The notes under the pieces: generated by a model
The model's input: the letters and a program-made list of their open reading frames with translations, nothing else
Told to the model about the DNA's origin: nothing
Database searches by the model: none
DNA from: Chalara sp. BL73
Taxonomy: Eukaryota; Ascomycota; Leotiomycetes; Helotiales
DNA: 64,000 nucleotides
Assembly: GCA_918026815.1 (NCBI GenBank)
Contig: CAKJVC010000071.1
Span: 55,380-119,379, forward strand
Direction: 5' to 3'
Shown here: piece by piece, positions 46,162 to 56,300 of the stretch
Layout: every line of letters begins with the position of its first letter
Position numbering within the stretch: position 1 is the stretch's first letter
Program-made: the position numbers and the translations under genes

Positions 46162-47616
46162 ATGCGCAACGAGAAACCACCCGTGCCGAGAAAAAAATTC
46201 GGAGTTAAAAGTTTGTACTCTGGCCACTTTGAAGACGAAAGCCAACTTTATCTCAAACTTCCAGAGGAAGAAGCCCTTGTAAAGCACTTGATACTAGAGG
46301 CTGACCTTGGAAACCCTATTCGAATAAAGTTTCTAGCTTCTCTTGCCTTTATTATCGCCCGCCAGCGTTCCACAACCAATGACAGCGCAATCAAGCCTCC
46401 AAATAAGAACTGGGCCCAGGGCTTTCAGAAGCGTCACCCAGAAGTCAAATCCAGGAGAGTACAAGCGATGGACTGGAAGCGTCACGAGAACAACATATAT
46501 GATAAGATTATTCATTGGTTTAATGTGATTGAAAAGGTGTTACAAGATGCGGCTATCCTCCTCGAGAATGTCTACAATATGGACGAGACTAGAGTCATGT
46601 TATGCATGCTCGGTTCCGTCAAAGTCCTAGTAAGTAAGGACGATCTGCGAGACTACAGGGGCGCAGGCGTCAAGCGCACGATGGTGACTGCTATCGAGTG
46701 CATAAGTGCAGACAGTAGGTCCCTATTACCTATGATCATTTGGCCAGCCACGACCCATCGAAGCAACTGGACCACGTTTTCTACCCCCGGGTGGCACTAT
46801 GCGTGCTCTGAGTCTGGATACACCGACTCAAAGATTAGTTTCGAGTGGCTCAAGCGTGTATTTGATCCCCAAACAAAACAGCAGGCGGATGGAAAACCAC
46901 GCCTATTGATATGTGATGGCTTTGGAACTCACGAGACCCTCGAAATTCTGGAATTCTGTTTTGAGAATAATATCACCCTATGTCGTCTGCCCTCTCATAC
47001 CTCCCACAAGCTCCAGCCTTGCGATGTTGGAGTTTTTGCACCCTTGAAAGCTGCGTATCGTGACGAAGTTGAACAACTATTCCGAGGAGGTGTAGATACA
47101 GTCGGCAAGGACCATTTCACTAGCTTATATAGTCCTGCAAGAGACAAGGCGTTCTCGAAAAAGAATATTACCAGCGCCAGAGCCAGTATCACAATTGGCA
47201 AATATTGTTGTATCTCCGGAAATATGGAGTGCACCTGTTGCGCAGATGTACTAAAGTGCGGTTTGTGGGCTACAGCTTGCCGTTGCAAGAAGTTGGAAGT
47301 TATTGCTCTCCCATTCGGTTCGAAATGGATTTCTCAAGGAAAGATCGCATACGCGCTTCGTTACTATACAATAGAGTTAGTCCTGGTGCACTCAATAGAA
47401 CTAGTAGTAGATCATCTGGTATCAACTGCTAATATCGTATGCGTCCCAGAGCAGGCTTGGGCACCTCCACCTCTCTTGTCCCCTAATATGTCCCAACTTT
47501 CTAGTCCTTCGTTAGATTGGACTCATGTCAATGTATCTGCGGCCTCCCTTTGTCTGTCCTTAATGGTGTCTCGTCAGCTCATGGACGCTGATGTTGCAGA
47601 CATGTGGAATTGTTGA
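46162..47616 (+). CDS. pogo-like DDE transposase
   Basis: A 484-codon uninterrupted frame. HTH-like N-terminal half: LVKHLILEADLGNPI, NWAQGFQKRHPEVKSRR. Catalytic core: VYNMDETRVML (Asp 1), then LLICDGFGTHETLEIL (Asp 2), then HTSHKLQPCDVGVFAPLK (Asp 3). All three acidic residues are present. The normal C-terminus (AWRATGLFPFNP-like) is absent: after KKNITSA (about residue 340) the sequence becomes Cys-rich and unlike the family, which suggests an old frameshift or deletion. No terminal inverted repeats identified. Possibly still expressed but probably not mobile. Confidence 0.8.
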   Translation: MRNEKPPVPRKKFGVKSLYSGHFEDESQLYLKLPEEEALVKHLILEADLGNPIRIKFLASLAFIIARQRSTTNDSAIKPPNKNWAQGFQKRHPEVKSRRVQAMDWKRHENNIYDKIIHWFNVIEKVLQDAAILLENVYNMDETRVMLCMLGSVKVLVSKDDLRDYRGAGVKRTMVTAIECISADSRSLLPMIIWPATTHRSNWTTFSTPGWHYACSESGYTDSKISFEWLKRVFDPQTKQQADGKPRLLICDGFGTHETLEILEFCFENNITLCRLPSHTSHKLQPCDVGVFAPLKAAYRDEVEQLFRGGVDTVGKDHFTSLYSPARDKAFSKKNITSARASITIGKYCCISGNMECTCCADVLKCGLWATACRCKKLEVIALPFGSKWISQGKIAYALRYYTIELVLVHSIELVVDHLVSTANIVCVPEQAWAPPPLLSPNMSQLSSPSLDWTHVNVSAASLCLSLMVSRQLMDADVADMWNC

Positions 47617-48884
47617 ATCTGTATCGCTGAATGGACTGCTCCCGATGTTGGGCGAGCCTGGAGGGGGTATGGCGATAGAGGGTACACGGTCAGAGGGAAC
47701 AGTTGGATGGCGCAATGGCGGTTGGCTCAAGAAGACTATGCAGAGGCAGGCCCGAGGACGAACCCGCGGGAGTACCCTACATACCTTTCACGAAACGCGA
47801 GCTCACAGCGTACAAGGCAGAAAAGCTAGAACTCTGGTGGAGGCCGGGGCATGGGCGATGCCAACAGCAGGCTGGCGGATTAAGTATATCAAGGAAAATG
47901 AGCACACACTTTGGTTAGTAGGAGGGAAACACTACTGCAGGCTTGGGTTCTAGTATAGAAACTCCTGCGAGACACAGTCGGCCCTGACGGAGGGGAGAGA
48001 TTCGGCAGGGTATCGCGAAGCGGCCTTAAAATAGCTGTGGGGCGAAGTATATACTGGCAGTGACGGTTAGGTGATGTCCTGGTAGTACACGGGCGGGTGG
48101 GCTGGGGAGATTGACTTATGTGACACTGTCTATATGGCCCGAGAGGACGGAAGCGTGTGTCAGTCTACAAAAGCGTATTAGAGTCCAGAAGCAGCTCGGA
48201 ATCTGCGGAAGAGTGAAAAAATATCGAAAGACTTCCTCTATGCAACAGTGCAAGACACAGATACAGCTGATTAGTTTGTTAAAGGCAGCCCGGCTCGACT
48301 TCATTGCTACTCAATGGGAGCAGTTTTCATTCCGCAATACATAGGATCACCGACCTTACTATGAGCCCACTGAAGCTGACCTTCTGAAAATCAGCCTGAA
48401 AAGATCAAAGATCCCTCAATATGATTTTCAAATGGGAGGACTACAAGCACGGTGCCGTCTCTTTGATGCTCCTACCCATCTCCACCGAGCCAGCAAATGG
48501 ATTGACAACTCGAGGGCTCCAATGGACCAGACCTTCACCCCCCCAGTTTGCTCCTTAAGCCTACCCCGTATTGATGACTTAGCCGAAAATTCCCGTTTCC
48601 CAACATATTCCGGGTCCTCTCAAGCGGAGCAAAAAGTGGCCGATTTATGCCCTGTGCGCAACAACCAAAACTGGCCATTTTCTCCTCTGAGAGACGAGTA
48701 GCTACCTAATGTCACTGCTATACAGTACCTCAATGACTCTCACTAAGCGCACGAAAGGACGAACCTATCAAAGCAAAGGCTGCCTAATTGCTGCTGTAAC
48801 GTTTCACGGGCAGCATACAGTTGACTACAACTACGCAGGTCTTACCTTGGTTGAACTCTAAACAACGACCTCACGAATCCAAAG
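47617..48884. other. Intergenic, no gene assigned
   Basis: Open frames of 60-120 codons occur (for example 47591-47953 and 48111-48344), but they show no domain and no partner exons. 48568-48645 carries the repeat fragment shared with 44244-44310. A promoter for the F-box gene should lie at the right edge. Confidence 0.4.
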
Positions 48885-50209
48885 ATGAGGGAATTACCTC
48901 CAGAAATCTATGATAGAGTATGCAGCTTCTTGGTTTTGACGTCCGCATCTACACCCGTGCTCGCTGACGCATGATGCAGATAACTCTTTATGTAGAGGAT
49001 CCCAAGTTCGATGACGGCCGATATGTTGCATGGCCATCCCAAATCTATGACACCGCAGGGAGAAAACGGCTCTCGGTTTTGCGCTTGATCAACAAAGGCT
49101 TCTGCCGGAGCGCATCGATTCGCCTCTTTCGAATTATACATGCAAAGCTCTCAGATAGTCAACTGCAGAAAAGCCCCAATCATTGGGCTCCGAAGCGGCT
49201 ATTCGAGGTATCGCAAAGTCAGTATTGTGCTGCTGTCCGAGAGATTGAGGTGGCTATGGACAAATTTGGATATCATCCGTCTGCAAACCTTCAGCTATTC
49301 ATCGAAGACCTTGCTGCTCTACTTCCAGTATGCCTCTGCAACTTCCGGAATCTGTCAGCACTCAGTATCTCATTCCCGGGCGATCCACGACCCCTGTGCA
49401 CAGAGCTTGTCAATAATATCTTTCGCTATGTTCCACTTTCTAGCCTGAAGGAACTTCACCTCGCTATCCCCCTCACGTACGATTTTGCAACTCTTCTAAT
49501 GCAGGAGACGATAAACAGCTCAAACCCTTCTCGTTCGTCGATCAAGTCGACTGTGAAACAGCTCAAGTACCTCAGTGTATCGATCAGCGACGGCTCCGGC
49601 TTTGGTGGTGAACGCTACTACCAGAAGCCACCTTCGTCTGCTCAAAGAGCATTTCCGAACGAGGAATACTCCGACCAAATTTTTGAATTCATTCAGCTGG
49701 CAGAGGAGCTGGAATCTCTTCGGATATCATGCACCCACGTTCTGAACATGGATGCCCTCGATGCCACACATCTGTAGAATTTGCGCAGTCTCGAAGTCCA
49801 ACGCGTTAGAATTTCTCATACGATGCTCTTATCAATCATGGAGCGGAACCACGAAACACTCCATTCCATATTCCTTTGGACGGTTGAGCTCAAGAGTGGG
49901 ACGTGGACAGATGTGCTTATCCAACTATGCCTTCATCCACATTTGGAAGTTTTTCATATGGACTCTTGCAGCTACTCAAGAGATGGACAGTCATCTAGGT
50001 GGGCTCCCGGGTTTCTACCACCTATTGATGATCCCCAAGATATCGAGACCCTGCACTTGCCCGATACTTTCGCTTTGGGCAATCTCCAACGACAGGTCAT
50101 TGCCAATCGTCATGTAAAAGGGCTTCTCGAAATGGGAGAGTCTGAGTATCGTCACGTCAAGAGCGAACCTGTAGAGAATATTTTGACATGGTGGGCCCGT
50201 GGAGATTAA
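48885..50209 (+). pseudogene. F-box-like protein with one premature stop
   Basis: Exon 1 (48885-48917) encodes MRELPPEIYDR, a typical F-box start. A 62-bp intron (48918-48979, GTATGC...TGCAG) joins it in phase 0 to ITLYVEDPKFDDGRY. The frame then runs to 50209 (about 420 codons), interrupted only by TAG at 49775-49777, between DATHL and NLRSLEV. Gln would fit, so CAG-to-TAG is likely. The body has leucine-rich-like segments (SALSISF, LKELHLAI, LKYLSVSI, LESLRIS). F-box proteins recruit targets to SCF ubiquitin ligases; here this is inferred from the short N-terminal motif only. Truncated or inactive. Confidence 0.65.
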
Positions 50210-50303
50210 ACAATATGAGGCGCTGTAAGTCGCGACGAACTTTAACAGAACGACAGGAGAGGCTTGTTGCTTAATTCTCCTGCTTGAACAACCACTTGTT
50301 AAA

Positions 50304-51742
50304 CTACACCGTATCCAGACCCTTCGGTACCGAGTCCCTCGTCCTTTTCCACTTCCTAGAAAACGCTTCAAAGCTACTATGAACTGCTGGTTTCAACGCA
50401 AGAGACTTCACTCTCAGCGTCTCGGGGCTATCCCCACCTTCACAGATCACCCTAGCTTTATAGGCTCTCTCCGCAAATATACTGGCCCGCGCTTGATCCC
50501 CATGCGCGATGCTGATCTGGAAGGCGTCGTAGTAGAGTCTAGCAATCAACGCCCCAGCACACCCGTCGAACTCTTGGTCGAGGACTTGAATCAGCGAGTA
50601 GCAGTCCCTCAAGCTCTCTTGTGGGTTGCTCATCATGCGAGACGGATCCCCAATGGCTTCATCGAGATTCTGGATCTGTGTGCGCCGATTGTCGCTAGCT
50701 TGGAGTAAGGAAGGGGGGAGAGTGCAACCGCTGCAGGTGCAGGAGAAACCAAAGCTTTCTTTAAGGAATGCCTGCCGTTCGCTTGACGTCCCGCCATGGT
50801 CGTACGATATTGTGATCTCAGCTCCTCTCTCAATCGATCGGATCGCGTGGATAGTTTCGTGCTCCGCGGCGCTGTTCCAGTTATTGTGAGCATTTAGCAT
50901 GCAACTGTGGTTGATTAAGCACAACGTGGGGTAAACGCCGCCGACGGGCGACCCGGATCCGCATGGCAGAGCATTCGTCTTGAAGGTGCCGCTGAATGGG
51001 TTCCTCCCCGGGAAGTTGTTATGAAGAGACAGGAACTGCTGCTGTGACTCTCTGGATATGGCCTTCAATTTTATTGCGAGAAACCGCTCTAACTCATTGG
51101 GAGGCATGGGTCCAACTGTGAGAAGCGGCTTCTCACAAATGATTCGAGTGCCCTTAGATATGTTGAAACGGGCAACGAGACCTTTGCCTTTTCCGAGGAT
51201 GTGCTTGATCTCGAAAGGCGCAATGCCCAGCTCTTCAATGGGATCGGTGCCACTAAGGAGCTGGGCGATGCTAGTCGGAGTCTCAAGTTCATCTGGCTGC
51301 AAGTGAGATGTCAAAGATTGTTTATCGAGCAAAGACACGACATAGGGGAGGCACCACCGACCTGCTCGTAAGACCTGAGTGATTCATTGACTTCATTCCA
51401 GTTGTAGGCACCAAACTCTTCGGCACCCTCGTGCCAATACCGGATACGAGAGCCGAAGCGTGTCTGCGCAATACGTGTCACAGTGTCGATATAGCTGTCT
51501 ACCTGCGTGTCTGCTGCGGTAGATCCCGATACCGTCGAACTAAAACGCAGAAATTTGTGGCCTTCGAAGGGAAGCTTGGGATGTTCGCCTGCTTTGAAGT
51601 TGATGTAATTCGGCTTTATCTCGACCTGGGTGTCATCTTTGTAATGCTCTTTGATGAAGTCGATAAATCGTCCCCAATTTTGTCTGTCCATGACTCCTTT
51701 AGATAAAGGAGGATACATATCGAAACCGGCGTCGATTCCCAT
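50304..51742 (-). CDS. SET-domain protein (SMYD-like fungal family)
   Basis: Two exons, 51742-51362 and 51296-50304, joined over a 65-bp intron (GTCGGT...TTGCAG) in phase 0 at SYEQ-PDELETP; 457 residues. Starting instead at the internal ATG 51338 would drop the conserved first exon. The SET core runs from about residue 158 (ILGKGKGLVARFNI), with CLINHSC at about 253-259, ERGAEITISYD at about 282-292 and post-SET CTCSGC. These are the AdoMet- and lysine-binding signatures of protein lysine methyltransferases. The N-terminal ~127 residues (MGIDAGFDMYPPLSKGV) are a conserved fungal extension of unknown role. It looks intact. The target is unknown. Confidence 0.88.
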
Positions 51743-52189
51743 GGCTGCACTTTGCGATTGAAATCACGCAAACGGAAAGCAGTAGGTGATGAAGTTTGAG
51801 AGAGACGGCTCGCCGATGCCATACTTGACCGGGAGAAAAGATGCGAAGGCGGCGAATTGATAATTCAATGCCCTATGTTGTGTAACTGTACTGTATGCAG
51901 GCTGTATTTCCAGGTAGTTCCGACTAGGAAAACCATACTCTTACCTATTTTGCTGGGGTGAAGGGACGAAAGCGAGGGAAATGACTCCAAAGCTGATGTT
52001 GTGTAACTCGAATGATCAATCTTCTGGTTTGTGGAAACACTGGGCATGCAGGACTGCGAAATGTAGTCGGACCACGCATATATGCAGGTGTCGGTGGCCA
52101 AATCTAGACATGAGGCTGGCGATCACCGTCTTCCTACTGTATAGCTACGTGGTAGCCGATAAGCGGTAGTGTGCATGATGCTCCAAGCA

Positions 52190-53104
52190 CAATCAACCAG
52201 CAATATGGACACCCACGACGTCTCCGAGATTCCACAGTACATGCAACTCTTGCTCAGGCAGAAAAAGAGTCTCCAAGATGCCCAATTTCTGAAGGGACAA
52301 CGACCTAAGGGAAAAAAGCGACGGGATGAACTCATCATGCAGTTCAGATTCCGACTTATGATGAGGCAAGCCAGATCTGACATGAATAATCACAACATGC
52401 GTACGGCATTCATCCCGCCCGCCTATACCCCAAGCGTCACTCCTCTCTCTAAACTGAAGAAAGTCATGATCAGAGATCTCCGGCTGGAGACACATCACAG
52501 TGGTACCTACCCCTCCTGAGGTCTGTTACCCGCAGATAGGATGACTGCTGTCATGGCCATTGTGGAAGATGAGAAGAAAGACGTTCTCATGCTGCAGCTG
52601 TACTATCAAGCGGAAGAGAACGAGCGCTCCGCGGAAGAGATTCTACCGGAAGGAGGAGTTTTGATTGTGAAGGAACCTTACTTGAAGGTAATGGCTGATG
52701 GTGATTATGGGATTCGTGTTGATCACCTCTCCGATGTCAACTTCGACGTTGGCGAGTCAATTCCGAATCAGTGGCAGCTGAAAGCTAAAAAGGAACGAGT
52801 TCCTGCCAGCACATCGAAGATGAGAGGTAATGATTGTTTCAATAAGTCCAAGTACTTCAAAGCATTGAACAGTAAGTCTCAATGCTATGCACCCATTTGT
52901 CGCAACGCTAACCTCGTAATAGCTACTCCCAAGGCATCATTCGCTCTGAGATGGAAGAAGAGGCATATACCCTCAAACTCAACCGTTCTCTGGCTTATCT
53001 CAGGACAAAACAGTTCGATGCTGCCCTCTCTGATCTCGACATGCTTTAGCTGTCAGGAATCGGCTTACGTAAGTAGGCCAAGGAGCTAGAGCATGTCTTC
53101 CCCT
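52190..53104 (+). pseudogene. TPR/SET-family protein, 3'-truncated and frameshifted
   Basis: Contains the N-terminal part of a common fungal TPR-SET family: EIPQYMQLLLRQKKSLQDAQ, GKKRRDELIMQFRFRLMMRQARSDMNNHNM, MTAVMAIVEDEKKDVLMLQLY, VKEPYLKVMADGDYGIRVDH. The frame is disturbed near 52515-52540 (TGA just before MTAV). An intron (GTAAGT...TAATAG, about 52872-52921) joins KYFKALN to YSQGIIRSEMEEEAY, the first TPR. Then DAALSDLDML meets a stop at about 53047. The TPR block and SET domain that should follow are absent. A truncated pseudogene, divergent from the intact SET gene at 50304-51742. Confidence 0.75.
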
Positions 53105-53327
53105 CATTTACTGCTCTGCGTTGTAGATAATATCATCATCCGTAACGCTCCAACAAGCCTGTAATTCCATCACCGTGATACCTTCGCAGATCCTCTAATT
53201 GATTCCCTGTGCAATAGACCCTATTTCTGACATTAGCAACTACAAAACCAACTGAGAAAGCCCTTATCCGCAAAGCCTAAGCGCTCTACAACCTCCACAG
53301 ATATCGAGAATACAGTTAAACATTGGC

Positions 53328-56300
53328 CTACGACGGTCCATTCAACACATAATGAACGACAACTACAACGTCCTGCATTGCCGCAACTTGCTCAGAAGTC
53401 AATAACACGAATTGAAATTGGAAAGCCGTCCCAAATTCAACCACCGTACTAGACTTCCCTTCATACTGCCCAACAACCTTCTTATTCTCATCCAACTCCG
53501 TCGGCGTAGCCTCTCCCGCAACTTTTATCTTGATCTTCTTGGGCGTCTTCTGCCCAGCGGGCAACGCCGCAGGATTCATCGACGCAAACAGCCTCACCTC
53601 ATCAATCTGCGGTTCTTGACCGCGCACAAAGAACGGCAGCGAGGAAATCTCAAAGGTGGGGCTCGCCGTGTTATCAGGTGAGATACGCATCTGATTCCAA
53701 GCGGCAGGGAAGGCTTGACGAAAGCTGTAGAACTGGAAAAGTCCCGCTTGCTTTGCGGCGTTCAACATGGCGTTTACCTCGTCCAGCTGAATTTTGCGGA
53801 CGGCATCAGCCAGAGTGCTACCACCCTCGCGAGCCGTGTACTTGATATTCAGGATTACGTCTGCGATGGTGGAGAAATCGAAGGATGGCAGTGCGGATGG
53901 GAATTCGAGATTCCATGTTGCTATAGCGCCCGTCCCTTCAAAGGGGAGGTATCGAGAGTCTTGGAAGTTTAGATTAAAGAGACCCGAGTCAGCGACACCG
54001 GTTGAAGTTGCAATTGATTGGATAGAGCCAATATTGTAGCTGAAGCGGGTATCATTTCCAGGACCTTGCTCATCGTAGACTGGCTCTCCTGTTGTCTGAG
54101 AAGTGAGCATTTCGATGGTACGGCGGTAACGATTGTTGACAAGAGATAATTTGCAAGATACCGAGGTGCAGGGGCCAGTCACACATGGAATGCTAACGCT
54201 CACGCTTTTGTGGCGCCTCATGTAGTGCCCTGGGTAATCGAGATCAAAGACTGCCTCTGGGACGGCAATGGTTGTTTTACCGGTTGTTTTGAGGGCAATC
54301 AGTGCGCGAGGATCGAGTTGGCGGAGAGACACGTTCTTCGTTAGTTCATACTCTCGTTTATCATTGTCGAGGTAAGAGCTGCTCATGAGATGAAGACTAG
54401 CCTGGAGGCTGTCCGCGGCTTTCAGCCCCTTCTTCAGACTATCAAAGCCAAACGACAGAAATGCATCCTCGCGGCCAAGCTCAATTTGGTAACACCTCTC
54501 TGCTTTCCGACCCATATCGAAAGCGAGCTTATATGCGGCAAGGTATGTCTGGCTCGTCTGTCTAGCCATCCAATCGTACAGCTCTTGGTTTGTGTACTTC
54601 GAGTGCAAAAAGGTATCTTCGACCTTGGCGCAGTTGAATTGCTTGTCGTGAGATGCCAAATCAAAGACAGCATTATCGTAGTGAAACTTTGCCGTGACAA
54701 TCTTCCCATCGATATCTGCCATCTCTGCTGAAGCTATGTCACCTTGGAGCTTCCACTCATCTTCTCGGCGTCTGTAACTGCCTTGCGTACTCGCCATCCC
54801 AGCAGCCTTCTCAAGTCCAAGGGCAATAGCTGAAAGGGTGTTGACAACCATCTCGGCACCGCCACCAATTTGGTCTCCTCCTGTCTCAACAGTGGCTGTT
54901 GGCGACCCACCAAATCCAGCACCTCCTATCAGGAACGAAGGTAGAAGTTTGAGTCCTCCTGACAAGGCATAACCTACAGCGATTGCTGCTTGACACAGCA
55001 GAGATCCTCCAGCCAAGGCAGTTGCTGTTATCTCCCACGCATTCATGAATGATTGGGAAGTGTAATAGTCATGCTTGGTGCTGGAAATTGCTTTTGTCAA
55101 CGCCAATCCTTCCACAGCACTCTTAGCCTCTTTAATCGCCCCAAGCTTGACATCTCGAATCGAGTTCAGCACTATCAATTGATCCTGCGATCTTAAACGT
55201 GCCATCATCTCGGTGTCACGTTTTTCCAGAGCCTGTAGAGCACATCAGATTAGCCAGCAGAATGAAAAAGACATCAGCGGCACCTACTTCCAGCAATCCA
55301 TTCCCCAAAGTGCTAGCGAAGCTTGCAATCTCCGCTGCTTTCTGTACCATCACTTGAAAACGATAATTTGGTAGAGGTGAGTTGAGACCAGCCAAGAAAC
55401 TAGAAGCATCCATGCCTCCAGCAAGTGCCCTACTCAAAGCACCAAAGTCAATTGGCGGAGAGAACAATGAAAGACTAGCCTCGACCCCATCAATATTCCT
55501 GCACGTTCGTATCTTTGTCAATCTGTCGTCAACGAGGTCCCAGTAGCTGAGCAGGTTCTCGTCAGGCGGAATGCAGAAGAAGAGAGCTGTGAAAGGCAGT
55601 GGTGGTAGTTCGGCACCACCATGAGGCATATTACCCAACTCAGGAATAAAGTGCTCTAGATCTATCAGGGCATTCCCTGCTGCGTCAATCTTGGATTCGA
55701 GTTCATTATAGCTCTGAATTGGCGTCTCTATGGCCGGAGGCACGATGCGTGGTTTCGGCCCAAGGAGTTTGTGTGCGAGGATATACATTTGCGTTGCTTG
55801 CGTGACAGCCTCCCGGGTGAACTGGCGGAACAGGCTATCGCCCCAATCGCACAAATTCTTGATATAAGCCAGCACGACTGCGATTTGATATTCAACCGTG
55901 CGTGTTTTGGCGATGGCCCAAGGATCAAATGGATTAGCCCTCCAGTCCAGAATTGACTTTCTCAACTCATCGACTTGCGGACCTACTTCATCTGGATCGG
56001 TGGCTATGCGGCCAAGTATAGTATCAATCTGTTGCTGAAGATAGCCTGCCTTCGATCTCTGCTGAAATGGTTTCGTAACCCAGTATTTCTGGGGAGCGGG
56101 ATCATCGCCAGCACCAAGCGGGTTAAAGATGTGGTGGTACCAAGACTGGGCCTTTGCGAACTGTTGATCTTCGTTCAGTTTCCCGGCTACTTGATAAACT
56201 CCGTGAAAAAAGAGCTCCCAGTTATATGAAGCGTACGACCCATCAGAATCGAAATCCAAATTCTCGACTGGGTAGATACGATATACAGTTGGGGCTGGGT

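Noticed and set aside
47591..47953. 120-codon frame after the pogo transposase
   Set aside because: No similarity recognised. It may be leftover transposon C-terminus, but the evidence is too weak to list as a gene.
51311..51742. Separate small gene upstream of the SET gene
   Set aside because: It joins the SET frame in phase through a 65-bp intron, and I recall the same N-terminus on fungal SET proteins of this family, so I merged them.
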